This document shows, piece after piece, positions 43,118 to 58,100 of a DNA stretch of 64,000 nucleotides. This DNA comes from Oscarella lobularis. Its lineage: Eukaryota; Porifera; Homoscleromorpha; Homosclerophorida; Oscarellidae. The position numbers were made by a program, and so were the translations under genes. Below the pieces are notes generated by a model. The model saw only the letters and a list, made by a program, of their open reading frames with translations, was not told where the DNA came from and did not search any database. The number at the start of each line of letters is the position of its first letter. Position 1 is the stretch's first letter. The stretch lies in NCBI RefSeq assembly GCF_947507565.1, contig NC_089176.1:124001-188000 (forward strand), read 5' to 3'.

Positions 43118-46100
43118 CTACTGTTGCGCGGCGTCCTTGCCACTCACAAACGAGTCCCACTCGAAAGAGGGCTGAGAAAAGGTCGCCAATTCCATGCCGT
43201 CAACACCACGATTGACAAAGAAAGTAGCATCCGTTCGTTTAGAATATCTTCTCCTCTTTACTATATAGAGACCGACGATAACGCTCGCAATTAGAAGAAC
43301 GATTATGGCCGAGCACAGCAACACGAAGAAAGTCGGTGTAAATAGTGAATTGGTTGATGCAGCTTGTTTGTCTTCCCTAGCACTGACATCTCTCGTGAAT
43401 ATCTCCTCTGTTCTATAGCTTCGCACGATAAATCCTAGCCGACGCGACAGCTCGTTGAAACCGAGCGCGTCCAGACCGACAGTAATTTCGTCAGAGGCGA
43501 CAAAACCCTGCAAGGCATCTTCGTCGCTCATGACGACCGTCTTCAGAGTGGCTTCCTTGCCTTCGCTGTCGTAGTAAACAGCCATCAGGTGGACGATCAC
43601 ATTGCCAACGGCCTGCGAGAGAACTCTCTCGACCGCTCGAGCATCGATGTCAATCTTTGGACTATCTATTGTCAGTATGAGAACGGTGGTCTCGATGAAA
43701 TTTGCAGACGCGTCGGCGGCGGCCAGGGACACGCCGCCTCCGGACGTACCAGCAGCAATGGAGCAAGTTAATCCGTAATAATCATCATGACAATCGCACA
43801 CGAATCCTCCACCGATCAGATTGCTGCAGTTGCCTCCGTTGAGACATTGCACCTTCGGACAAGTCGAAAAACATTTCGGATTCAAATGAATGGAGACGTC
43901 GGATGCTACTTCCCGCCAGTAGCTGTCGTTGTTGAAGAGACGGCCTCGAAGATAGCACAGCATCGAATTCCCCACGACCAAAAAATCTCCACCGATTCTC
44001 CTCATGTTCTCTATACCGTCCAAAGCGAGTAGTTCGCCGTTGAATGCAACGTGAAAGTCGTTCCCGACTTCTCTCAAGTCCCCAAGCGCCGTAATGCTTC
44101 TCAAGTGATCGTTATCGAATACGCAGAGCACGCGACCGACGCGCGTCAGATTGTTCAAGCCTTCCAAGTCGATAACGCCACAGTTGTCCACGTGGAAGTC
44201 GAGTCCGACACTGGTGAGCGAGCCGAGACCGACGAGCGTTTTGAGAGCCTCGTTGCTGCGTATAACGAACCAACCGCCAACGGTCCGTAGATTCGACAGA
44301 GCCCCAAGACTCGACAGGACTGGATTTCCCTTTATCATAACGTTTCCGGGTAAGAATGTGAGAAGCGACGAGACTCCGTTCAGAGTCGCTAACTGGCTAT
44401 TGTCCTCGAGAATCAACGAATCGAGACTAGCCAGTCGGCCGAGACCGTCGAGATTCTTCAAACTCGGCAGCTCTCGAATTTCCAGCGTCTCGGCTAATTG
44501 GAGATTTTTCAAAGCGGCGAGCGAAACGATGTCGCACGATCGATTGCAACGAATGATCAATTTCGCCCCGCGAAGACTCTCGCACGGCGCCAATCGCTTC
44601 AACTCCGAATTCGTCTGGACAACGTACGAGGAATCGGCGACGCCGATCGCCCTGGCGAGATCGCAATCGCGCGAATAGACGATCGACGACGTCGACGGTA
44701 CGGAAACGGTTCCGTTCTCGACGGCGACGAATTCGACGAGTCGCGTTTGCAGCGACGGCTGATCGACGACGATGCTTCCCATTTTCAGATTTTCGTAGCG
44801 AAGCGTTTTGAGAACTTTTTCGAAGTTCGACGGCACGTCGGGACCGAGTAGAGTCAGACGGCCGCTTTGAGAGTCGTAAGGCAAAAGCTGGATCAGCGTT
44901 CCAGTTAGAGACGATGCATCAATAGTTAGCCCTTCGGCTGAGCCGTCCAGCGGGGTATTTAGGGTGACGTTGATACTATGAATCACTGATGACGTGCTCA
45001 CGATCTCCACGTGGCGGCCTGTCAGAAAGACGGCACCATTCGACTCCCCGTACTCGATCGCGTAATCTCGCCCCGACGACGTCGTATCCAAATCGACGAG
45101 CGCCGTCTTGATGACGTCGACTCTAATGAAACTCGCCGGCTCGCTTTCACGTCCACCTTCATCAATGACGCGAACGCGAATCACTCGTCGTCCGACACGC
45201 CCATTCTTAGACAGATTCGCGTATATCAAGGAACGCAGAATTCGCTCGTAAGTCGAAAGTGTATCGACGCCGACGAGATTGACGGTCGATCCCACTTCGA
45301 CAACGCTAACGTTCGTTGCCGTGACGTTGACTTCCAAATGACCGTCGTCTTCACCGAAAACGAGTTCTATTGACGCCGATCGGAGGCAGCAGCTATCGGG
45401 ATCGGTAAGGAAAGTCATTTCGGCTAGAGAGGTCTCAGCGGCTCCTAGTTTGGCAATGCGGCTACCGTTTCGCTCGTTGCCGCCGCTCAAGTACACCGAA
45501 GGTGGATCGTTGACCGTGGCGATGACGACGTAGACGAAAGCTGGTCGAGAAAAGTGTCGACCGTCGTTGAGAACGACGGAAATTCGGCGAGAGGGACTCT
45601 TCGTCGGATTCAAGTAGTCCGTGTTGTTGTATCGCACGCGCTGAAGCGCCACGACGAATTGGCGTCCCGTAGCGGGTCCTTGAAGCAGTACCGACTGTCT
45701 GTTTAGTCCGTGTGCAACCGAAATAGGAAAGGCGACGTCGTCAGCGATCAATACGTCCTGACTCGAAACCGGATTTACAAAGGATATGTCAATCGACGAA
45801 AAAGTGCTGTTTAGTGCGTTGCCGTCGTTATCCTCGTCTAGAATAACGACAGCGTCGCCGACAAGCGGAACGGCGACACCCGATTGTTCAAGAAAAGTCG
45901 TCGTATAATCACTTGTTGAATTATCGTTTGAGTTCAAGTCGAGTTGCGGCACGCTATCATTGATGTCCTCGACGTCGACGACGACAATCGCCGTTCCCGT
46001 TCGTCCCGCTCCCGGTCCGCCGTCGTAAGCGATGACAACAAACCTATACGTTGATATCGTTTCTCGATCTAACGACGACGTGTTCAAGAGCACGGTGCCG

Positions 46101-49100
46101 GACACTCGATCGACGACGAATTCGCTGACGTTCGTCGAGGAATAGAATACGGTGCCGTTTTCGCCGACATCTGGATCCGATGCGTGAACGTAGCCTATAG
46201 CAACGCCCGACGTCTCGTTTTCGAAAACGGCGAATCGGAACGTTTTCGCGTCGAACGAAGGACTATTATCGTTTTGGTCGAGAATTTGAATTTGTACTGC
46301 GACGGTTGCCGTCTGAGCGGGCTCGCCCTGATCGACGGCCTCGATGGCAAAATCGTATAAATCTCTTGCCTCCCTATCAATGGGAATTCTCGTCGTAATA
46401 GCGCCCGTTACCGAGTCGACGGCAAACGGAAGCGAAAAATCGGATTCGTTGTTTAGGCGATATCGAATTTTTCCATTCGTCCCGCTATCCGCATCCGCAG
46501 CCAAAACGGAGAAGACGTTAAGCCCCGCAATATTTGACTCTCGCACGTTTCCGCTATAGAATTCGCGTGCAAACTTCGGCGCGTTGTCGTTCGTGTCTGT
46601 GACCGTCACCGTAACGCTAACGGAAGACGACATGCGAACTCGAGCCGAGTCCGAAGCCGTCACAATCAACGCGTACGACGTCGTTGTTTCGTAGTCGAGC
46701 GCCTTCGCTAGCGTCGCTATCCCGGTTGCGCTGTCTATTTGGAAGACGGCGTCCGGCTGTTGCGACGTCAACGCATACGTAACGGTGCCGTTGTTTCCGC
46801 TGTCGGCGTCGCGTGCCGTCACGTCGAACGCGATCGATCCGACGCGCAGCGATTCGTTGACGAAAAAGCGATAGGAGGCGCGATCAAAAACGGGTCGATT
46901 GTCGTTGACATCGCCGACAGAAATTCTGACCAGCGCTTCGGCGGAGAGAGGAGATTGGGCGCGATCGGTTGCACGGACGGTGACGTTGTACCCGGAAGTT
47001 GTCTCGCGATCAAGACGAGAAACCAGTCGTATTGTTCCCGTTACTTGATCGATATCGAACGCTGTTACAGACGAATCTCCAAATGAGTAGCGTAAGTCGC
47101 CGTTAGTCCCTTCGTCATCGTCGTAAGCCGACACCGTTGCGACTACTGAGCCGGGCAAGAGGTCTTCCCTTACGACGACGTCATAGATGGGTGCTGTAAA
47201 TGTCGGCGGCAAGTCATTGACGTCCAGAACGTGTATTGTGAGCGTTACTGTAGAAGACAGCGAAAAATTTCCGTTTTCAATAGCCAGAATGTCGACTTGG
47301 AACGTAGAAGCGACTTCTCGATCAAAAGCGATTGCAGGATGCACTTCTCCAGTCGCGGGATTAATAGTCAAATTTCCGGACGAAGGACCTGCCGCTATGT
47401 GATACGTAATAGTGTTGTTGAGGTTATCCGGATCGGTGGCGAAAACTCGAACGACAGTAGCGTTTAGAGGCGAGTTTTCCGGCACGCTCGCCACGTAGAA
47501 CGCTTGTTCGAAAACGGGTAGAACGTCGTTGACATTCAGCACGTCAATATTGAGAAGACGAACAGAAAAAAGAGAAGGATTTCCAAGATCCTCAGCTTGT
47601 ATGCCGAGACTGAACGACCGCCGAGTTTCGAAATCGAGCGATTTTACAAGCGTGACGACTCCCGTCACCGAATCAATTGAAAATTCCTCGCCGTTGTTAC
47701 CAAACAAAATTTCATATCGCACCTCTCCTCCAAGACCCGTATCGACATCCGTCGCATTCAAGCGAAATAATTCTGATCCCACGGCGGACGACCCTTCCGA
47801 GACGGTCACGCGATAGTCACCGGGCGCAAAAACGGGCGAATGATCGTTCTCGTCTTCGACGACTATTCTCAGTGTAGCCGTAGCTGATCGCGACGGCTGA
47901 CCTTCGTCTCTTACAAGAACGGAGATGTCGAGTTGGGAAGACGTTTCAAAGTCGAACAATCCACCGACCGTCACCAGTCCAGAAGAAACGTTGACGGCGA
48001 CGAGATCTGCATTAGGATCGCTTCCCAGAGCGAAGTACTGTAGTCGCCCGTTCGAGCCGTCGTCGGAATCCGACGCCGAAAGCTGAGCAATAGAGAGTCC
48101 TAGAGGGGAATTTTCCGGGACGGTTATAGGATAAACGTCAGGTAGGAAGACGGGATCGTTGTCGTTTGTGTCTAAAATGTCGATTAGTACCGTAGCGTCG
48201 GTTTCCGCTGTTTTCGGCGCGACACCGGCGTCTACGGCGGTTATAACGAGAGTGTAGTGCTGCTCCGTTTCTCGATCCAAGCTTCCGCGTACGCGAACTT
48301 GGCCGGATCGGGCGTCTACGTCAAAAAAGCCAATTCCACTTCCGTTCTTGACGGAATAAATTACTTCCCCGTTGCTTCCGATATCGGCATCTTGAGCGTA
48401 AACAACGATTACTTCAGCACCGCGTGGGGAATTCTCAAAGACGCTGCCCGAATACACGGACTGATTAAACACGGGCGAATTATCATTGACGTCTCGTATG
48501 TCCACTCTGACAGTAGCGCGTCCTTCCAACGAAGGCATTCCCATATCTATAGCAAAGGCATTGAAAACGTAAGTCGAACGAGTCTCTCTGTCGAACGTGC
48601 GAGCACTCCGAATTTCTCCCGTAACTGGATTGACAGAGAAGTTGCCACTGTCCACACGATAGGTGAAGTTTCCGTTTAGTCCCTCGTCCACGTCCACAGC
48701 CCGTACATATCCGACGAGTTGTCCTGGAACATCGTTTTCCTCAACCGAGAAGAGATATTCAGCTGAGTCGAATAGAGGACTGTTATCATTGACGTCTTCC
48801 ACTGTAATCGTTAGGAAAGCAAGAACTGATAAACGTGGGTTTCCGCCGTCTTCTGCTCGTACGGTGAGAGAGTACATGCCAGTTGCTTCACGATCTAATG
48901 GAGCTGTGGTATACAATTCTCCAGTGGACGAATTCAAGCCAAAGGTTCCTGAACCACCTGTTACAAGAAAGAAACTAATCATTCCATTGCTCCCCACGTC
49001 ACGATCGCTAGCTAAGAGTCGAGTAACGGTGTCTCCAACGGAAACGTTCTCAGACACTTTGGCCGTGAGAAAACTGCCGTCAAGGAAGACTGGCGCGTTG

Positions 49101-52100
49101 TCATTGACGTCGGAAACGTCGATCGTAACGAGAGTCGACGAGGAGCGCGACGGCACGCCGTCGTCGCGAGCCCAGACGTCCAACAGATACTGCGACACAT
49201 TTTCTCGATCGAGGCCAGATTTAGACGACGACGAGAGAGAAATTTCTCCCGTCCGCTCTCCAATTGCAAAGGTGTTATTCAAAGGAGGCGCAATCGAATA
49301 CGCGACAACATCGTTCCCGTCACGATCAACGGCCGATATCGTGCCAATGACTGTGCCGCTCTTGGCCGCCTCGCTCACATGGAATGTTGTAGATCGATTT
49401 ACAAATTCAGGAGCAAAGTCGTTGATAATGGTAAAGGTCACCGTGACGACGACAGTTGCACTGTAGTCAGTTCCATCGGTGACTCTCACGGCAATATCTC
49501 GTCCGTCGCCAGTAAGTTGTGAAGCTCTATTTGCGTACTGAAGTCCAGTTAGAAGCGACGAGTACGACTGCACAGATGCCGAGCCAGTAGCCGACTGAAA
49601 CGTAAACGTAAGTCCGTTTGAATGGGCGTAGGACGAGACGTTGAAAAGAGAAGGAAAAGGATTGACTATCTCCTCTGTATTAGCATCGTAAGGTGACGGC
49701 AGTTCGACTTCGATAGCGGAAAGGGACGGACTGTCGGGATCGTCTATGCTGCCAGAAGACGCAAAATGTACCGGTAATCCTCGCTCGATGAATACTAGCC
49801 GTGCGGAAACGTTAATCTGAAGTTTCGGTGGATCGTTTACCAATTGAATACCAATTTGACTGAAAGCAGGTTCGCTGATGGCGGACTCGTTATCAACAGC
49901 CAAGACTCGAATCAGGCGAGATTCGCTGGAAGGTTCATCAGCGAGATTCGCATAACGCACTGACCTCAAAAGGCGTTGATATTCGACAGCGCTCGATGGA
50001 CCTTGGCAAAGAAGTAGAGCTCGAGGGTGGCGGCTATAGTTGCAACGAACGCCTGACGGCACAACCGCTGTCACTTCCAAACTGTCATCCACAACCACAG
50101 GACGTAGAATTTCAACAGAGAGTTCTTGCAAGGTAAGACTATCCAAATCGACGACAATGGCTTGAGAGCTTGCAATGCTGACAGGCGAGCCTTCCTCTAC
50201 AAAAACAGTGGTGTAATTTTGCCCGGACACGCCGTTCAGATGAATCTCCGGAGGATCGTTTACCGTAGATAATTTTATAAACACGAAGCGAGCTTCGCTG
50301 GAAGACGTTCCATCGCTCACCGAAAGAGTGACTGATCTCTGTTCGTCTGAAGGAGGATTCTTACTATTGACGTATTGAAGAGAATTGATCAAATTTTCGT
50401 ACACACTTCTGTTGGCATTTCCTCGAATAGTCAACGTGTTGTTGATAAAGTTTACGGTCACAAGAGCTGACAGATCAGCACTGACATCAATTCGAAGAGA
50501 TTCCAATGGAGAATCTGGTGAAGGTTGAAGCGTTGCAGTGGCAAACGCAAGAAAATCGCTGTCAGGATCGGTAATTGATAGACGATCGGAAAAGAGATAT
50601 ACGACGCCTGCCATTTCATCGAACTGTGCCGATACCGTAGTCAAATCGGCGTTTCCAGCGAAAACGACGTTAGGAGGATCGTTTATAGGCACAATACGAA
50701 CGTAGGAAAAGACAGGAATGCTGGTCAATTTTCCGTTCGCATCGGACACGACGAAAGAGATTTCTCTTGTTGTTGAAGTCGGTCGTTGTCCACTGTTTCC
50801 GTACACAACCAGCTGCAAAGCGTGATGAAAGTCTTCAATGGAAGCTGGACCCATTAGTACTAGACTGTGGTTAACAGATTGAACTACGTTTACCCATCCG
50901 TAGTTTTCCGCTCGAACGTACTCCTCGTCGCCGTCAACTGCATTATTCAATGTCACATTAATTGACGTCAGATTTAGCGGACCCGTGTCGGCGTCCTTTA
51001 GCGAAAAGTTGGTCGCCACGAGAGAAACTTCTCCGCTGTCTTCAATGAACGTTGTAAAATAATCGCTTCCTGATGACGTCAAATCTAGGTCGAGTTCCGG
51101 TGTTTGGTCATTGACTAATTCGATTGGTATTGGAACGGTGAGATTGGCACTAGTCTGCTGCTCGTTTGAAACCGATAACGTTACCGCCCGTTCAACCGGT
51201 AGAGGCTCCTCCACGTGATCACCGTAAATTAAGGAAGATAGCAAAGCGGAATAGACCTGAATCGTTGCCTTGCCCTGCAACGTGACAGTCCTCGAATCGC
51301 TCGCTATCGCAGCCGTCACCAAGGGATGCTGCGACGCCAGTGCAAGATATTCTCCGCAACCGACGACGCAGTTGACTTCAACCGAGTGCGCACTAGCGGA
51401 CGAAAGTTCGACTTTTGTCAAACGCCCCTGCAAGAATTCGACTCCGGGAAGTCGTGCGCCCAAGCTAAAGACGCCTTCTGCGTCGAAAATTTCCTCCTCG
51501 AGTTGCTGATAGATGCGACCGTCTTGAGAGCGGATGAAGACCGGAGACGACGCTCTACCGTCAAAGTAGAGAATAATTTCGGGGAAATCGACGGAGACAG
51601 CGAGATGGTGCCAGTTGGCATCGTTGAGAACTTGACTTGGCTCCAAAATCCAAAAGACGTCAAAGTCTGCACTTGTTGCTTTTCCCTTGTAAGTGAACTT
51701 TATCTGCTTTGCTTGAAATCCAAAATGGAGCGAGTAGTACAACGTCTGTCGATCTAAGGAATGCTTTACGAACACGTAGCCGTCGGTTTCACCACTTTCG
51801 AGTCGAAGGAAAGCCGACAACGTGGCTTGACGTCCGCCACTGACAAGCGCAGCTAAATTACCGTCAGCAAAACCAGTCCCTTGACTGAGATCGAGAACAG
51901 CGTCGCCATCGGTCAGCTGCGCACTTCCGCTCAGTCTTAGACCCGAAGACACGAGACTGGTAGCGTTGGAAGACGCGCCGCCGCACCGTGCAAAATCTTT
52001 GGACTTTTCGAAGTCAAACGCACAGCCTAGAGTTCCGTTTGGAGAGAGATACGGACTCGAAATCCACGCCAACGCTCCGGTCAAATTCTGAGGAACGAGA

Positions 52101-55100
52101 ACATCGGGATCGTTAACGATCAAACTTTTCCCCAGGAGAGTCTCTCGGCCTTCGACAAATATAGCCGGCGTGCTAGATCGACTCAGCTCGGGTGGATTGT
52201 CGTCCAAGTACTCCAAGAGAACGGTTAACGTTTTTGACGTGCTCTGAAAGCGGCCATCGTGAACGGTGTATTCCACTAGTCGCGCACCGGGATACGGCTT
52301 TCCGTCGGTTGTGTAATACTGAAGAAGTCTGAGCAAGTCGCTGTAATGTTGAGCCGTCGCCTCGCCTTCAAAGACCAAGCAGCAGTCCATCCCGGAAAAA
52401 TGAACTTTTACTGGGTCTGACATTGGCACGGGAGATTGCAAAGCGAGCTGACCTGTCACTTGCGGAAAATTGCACGACCGCAAACAAGTCACGTCGAATG
52501 TGGACAGAGCTGTGGAAGATGCAAAGGCGCCCCACATCTTGCCGGAAAATGTCGTACCGGAACTCGGTTGCGCTGTTCCCAGAAATATCGATCCGTCATT
52601 GGAGGCTTCAGCTCGCTGCGTCAGCTTGAAAGAACAATTTGAGTTGTCTACGATGATCATCAAGTTGGGGTAGTCCTGCGTTACAGCCACATAGTGCCAC
52701 GACGACAAGTCTGACAAAAAGCTGTGAGGGCATATAAAACTGAGAGCATTGAGATTGGTTGTCGAACCCTCTGGAAGATAAATGAACTCGATTTGATCTT
52801 TATCGTACTCCAAGCTGTATATTGTCAGTCCCGAAGTCACATCCGTCTTTGCCAATAACGTTTCCCTTCCCAACTTCAAGTCCGAAATCCAAAGAGAAAT
52901 GGAGAAATGCGGGTCGCTGAGTTGATGATAAACGTAGTCGTCTGGAACGGCGACGTAACCACCGAGAAAAGACACCAGGCCCCTGCTATCGGAGATTGCA
53001 CCTCTTTCATAAAACGAATCGGCGATCAAGTCAACGGGACCTCCTGGAATTCCACAACTGATCAATTTCTTGTACGGATCTGCATCGTACGGACACGGCA
53101 AGTTGAAACTAGGAAGATAGTGCTCTTCAGGTTCTAAAATCCGAACGGTGGCGTTTTGAAGTAAAATATCCGCTCCCGACGAGACTGCCGAATCGGGATC
53201 GGTGATACTGACGCCAGACGAGAGCGACACGGTCGTGCTGTGGCGAACAAAAGGTCCCGAAACGCTCGTCGGTAAATTTATTACAGGAGGATTATCGTTG
53301 ACATTCGTCACGGTGACTACGAGTCGAGCCGTGCCGATCAGCGCCGGCGTGCCGCCGTCTTGGGCCACTACGAGCAGCTCGTACAGCCGTTGCCGCTCGT
53401 AATCCAGACTTTCGTTTAGATAGATGTCGCCGGAGGAAGACCTGATAGCAAATAGTGTCGTTTCGTTCAAAATCGAATAGGTGATAAGTCCGTTTAGACC
53501 GGCGTCGGCATCTGTAGCGTGAACGCGAGAAATAGAGCGACCAGGCGAAGAATCTTCAGGCAGGCTCTCGGTGTAAAGCGAAACGTCGAATACAGGCGGC
53601 TCGTCGTTGAAATCGGCGATTCCGATGTCCACTTGAACGAAGCCACGCAGCGACGGCGAACCGCCGTCTATTGCCACTATCATAAGCGTATAAAACGGAA
53701 CTCGTTCCCGGTCTAGACCGGCAGCAACAGACAGGATACCCGTGTCCGGATCGACGGCGAACTTCTGGTCGGCGTTTCCACTACTAATCGAGTAGACTAT
53801 TTTTCCATTTGCGCCCTGATCCAAATCAATAGCGCTCAGCTGAAGAACGACGTATCCGATTGCAGCGGACTCGACGACGCTGGCGTTATACTCCGGCTCG
53901 ATGAATTTCGGAGCGTTATCATTGACGTCTCTAAGGCGAATTTGGACAAGGGCAGGAGTTGAGGTGAGATTGTTCGCCAGCACGGTGACGTTGTACTCTG
54001 TCGCCAGTTCGCGATCCAACGTTTGCGTAGTAACTATTTCTCCACTGGTCGAATTCACTGCGAAGGGAATCACACTGCCTGCTTCGTTTTCAATAGAATA
54101 AGTGACGATGGCATTTGAGCCGGCATCGGCATCGACAGCGCGAACCGGACCAACCACAGAACCGACATCGACGTTTTCCAAGACAGTAAATTGATAAAAT
54201 GACTGAAGAAACACCGGCTCGTTGTCGTCGACATCGTCGACTATAATCGTAATAGATGCAACCGTTGACTGAGCTGGAAATCCTCGGTCTGATGCCGTTA
54301 ACTCTATGGTATATGCATCGAGTGTCTCCCTGTCCAGAACGTTTGCTGTTCGTAAAAGGCCGTCGGGTGTAATATTAAAAGCTCCGTTGACGTTTCCGCT
54401 TGAAATAGAAATAAACACTTCTCCGTTGAGAGATTCGTCCATATCTTGGGCAACGATTCTCGTCAATCGCGTTCCTATTGGTGCATCTTCTGTTACACTC
54501 ACAGACGCGGGTAGGTTAATAAATTGAGGGCTGTTGTCGTTTGAATCTAGAATTTCGATAATAATTCGTGCTGTCGAAGAAAGTGACGGCGTGCCGTCAT
54601 CTGCTGCTTGTACGGTAAGATTATACAGTGGCACCGACTCTCTGTCAATCGCGCCCGCAACGGTCACATCTCCGGTCGTTTGATCGATTTGGAAACTCGA
54701 AGGCGACGTCGGAAGCGAGTATATCACTTTGGCGTTTGTGCCGGAGTCAGCGTCTGTTGCCGAAATAGAAACAGAAACCGAGAATCCGGTACGAACCGAT
54801 TCAGAAATCGCGGCAAAGTACTTTGCTTGAGAAAACACTGGCGCATTGTCGTTCACATCCAAGACAGTCAGGTCGACTGACGTTGAAATGGAGAAGAAAG
54901 GACTGCCACTATCTCGCACTGTCGCCGTAAAGCTGTAGCTTGAGGTACGCTCTCGATTCAACACAGCATTGGTCAGAAGTGAACCCGTAGAAGAATTGAC
55001 AAAAAATTCGGAACTTCCTGGACCAGAAATTGAATAAAGAAGTTCCGAGTTCAATCCAGTATCCGAGTCGCTGGCAACGATTTGTAAAACAAATTGTCCC

Positions 55101-58100
55101 GACGGCTGATTCTCGTCAGCAAAACCAACAAAAGGAGAACCAATGAACCGAGGCGAATTATCGTTAGCGTCTGCTACAGTAACCACGACATCGGCGTATC
55201 CCTTAAACGTCCCATCAGAAACAGAGACGCGCAAATAATACACGGCTATCGATTCACGATCAAGCACAACTTCCGTTGTAACGACACCCGTCGTAGCATT
55301 GACAGAAAATCCAGGGCTACTGTTTTCGAGATTGTACGTAAGCGACCCTGTTGACGCACCATCTCGGTCGCGAGCATCGAGGCGAACGACGAATGTTCCA
55401 GCGGGGCTGTTCTCCGGCACATCGGGACGGTACACCGCCTGAGTAAAATTCGGAGCATTGTCATTTTCGTCGACAACGTAAATTGTTAAATTGGCTGTCG
55501 ATTCCAGCGACGGTCGACCCAAATCGCGCGCGATTATTTCGATCACATGAACGGGCACTGTTTCTCGATCCAAAGAACGATTCAACGTGACGACGCCGGT
55601 CAATTCGTCGACAACAACGAGATCGTCGTCACTGGTGCCCAAAAAGTATCGTATGACGCCATTGATGCCGATGTCTGCGTCGGACGCCGAAACGATTGCG
55701 ACTGTATATCCAGGCGCTTCTTTTTCGCTAACTTGTCGATCGTAGCTGGGACTGGTAAAAGTGGGCGCATTGTCATTGACGTCGGTTACGACTACAGTCA
55801 GTATTGCTTCAGATGACAGTGACGGCGTGCCGTTGTCCATGGCAATAATTGACAGGTAAAAGCGATCGTTCGTTTCGCGATCTAAAGAACCGGCGACATA
55901 AACGTCTCCGGAATCGGGACGAATAGCAAAGGCACCGCCCGGATTTCCATCTCCGATTGAATAGAACACATCGCCGTTCGTACCCGCATCGACGTCCACT
56001 GCCCGAGCGACGAAAATCGTCGAATTGCCACTTGATACATTTTCCGGCACTTCGACTCGATACGGATCATTTATAAACACGGGTGCATTGTCGTTTACAT
56101 CCCGTATAGTGACGTCAACTTGAGTTGAAGCCTTATAAATGTTCGGCGACGCCAAGTCAACGACGTCGACGTACAAGGTGAAATTCTCCGTCGTTTCGCG
56201 ATCGAGCGGCACCGACGACAGAACATCGACAAGACTCGAATTGCTCGAATCTACGCGCAAGTGAAAGAACCCCAAGCCCGTTCCTCCCGTCACGTTATAC
56301 GTGAACACCGTCACGCTGTCTCGATCAGAAACTGTCAAAGTGGCGACAACAGCTCCAGAGCCTTCGTTCTCGTTCGTACTGCCGTAATATTGCGTCTTTG
56401 TGAATGCGGGAGCGTTGTCGTTCTCGTCGAGAACTTCAATGATCGCCGAAGCAGTTCCATTTAGCTTGGGCACTCCTGAATCCCAAACAATTAGAGTAAG
56501 AGCGTAGGACGATTTGACTTCGCGGTCAAGAGGACCGGTAGTTGAGACGAAACCCGTCAAACTGTCAATCGAAAACAGTGCGTCGGAATTGCCGTCGATG
56601 ATGCCGTAACTTCGACGACCGTTCGCTCCGCTGTCGGCGTCGCTTGCTTCCACTTGCAAGAAAGGATGCGAGGGCTGATTTTCTGTTACAGATGACGAGT
56701 ATAGGGATTTCAGGAATTTCGGAGCATTGTCGTTGACGTCCGTCACGAAAATTGACACTCGAGCTTCAGCAGATCGCATGGGCGACCCGCCATCCTGAGC
56801 AACAATCACCAGTAGATAACCCTTCACATCTTCGTAGTCCAACTGCTTCACCAAAGTGCATCTACCCGTCATCGCATCAATACTAAAGGAATTGTCAGCA
56901 TTGCCACTTCGGATGAAATAAGAAATGCGCCCGTTCGAGCCTGCGTCTGCATCCGATGCCGAAACGTTGAGGACGTTACTTCCAACAGGAAGGTTCTCAG
57001 GAACGCTAAACAGACGGAACGGAAGAGGCGCAATGACTGGATCGTTATCGTTGACGTCGAGCAGCGTAATGGTCACGTTTGCTGTGCCAGTTCTTTGGGG
57101 TATTTCGCTGTCAACGGCAAGAAGGAGAAGACGATAGACAGCCTGAGACTCTCTGTCCACTCTGTGCGCTGAAAAATTCGTTACGATTCGATGTTGCGTC
57201 AAGGAGAAGGGACCGTCAAAAGGCGCATAGTTCGCCCTGTCAAGAAGCTTGAAATTGATTTCGCCGGAATTTCTGTCTCTGTCCGACGCGCCAAAGGTCA
57301 AGACTGTAAAATCATTAGAAACATTTTCTGGAACGGAGACTGAATATTCACTGAGGTGAAACTCGGGAGCATAGTCGTTTGTCAATAAAAGATTGATGAC
57401 CACAGATACATTATTGCTTGAATCATTGCCATCCGAAACACGAAACACGACCTCTCGCGGATGAAGACCAGGATCTGGTTCATCAGCCGTATTGGCATAC
57501 TGAAAAGTAGAGAGAAAGCTACGGGCGTTTGCAAGACTGAGAGGACGAGGGAAATCAAAGACGGCGTGCCACACTTGCGAGAAAGAGGTAATAGTGGTTA
57601 TAGCGCCGTAATGGGTGCTGTTGAACAGAAGAAACTCGTCCGATTCGTTCACCCGATTGTAAAACCAGACGTCAACGCGAGCAATGCTGTTTCCGTCTTG
57701 ATCAGAAAGGCTCATGATCGTAGAATCGATTAGCGTCAGAGGTTCGCTGTCTTCTTGGTAAACGACCTGAAGATCGACCGTTGTAAGATCCGTGGCATTT
57801 AGGTCCAGCACAGGAGCGTCATTGAAAAGACGAACAATGACTCGCGTGATAGCCACGGACGTGTTCTTGCCATCGCTGACCGACACAGTAACTGTCTTAG
57901 TCTCTCCGCTGGGCTCGTCGGATACGTCCACGTAAAAGACGGACAGCAAAGCGGTTTCGAAGTCTTCCACGAGAGCAGGCCCCGTAAAAGTCAGTCGTCT
58001 TCCTCCAGACGAAATGACAGCGGGGATACTATTGCTGCTATTTGCTGACACATAAATACTTCCTGTACCATTCAGTTCCATTGTCAACGACAGAAGGTGA

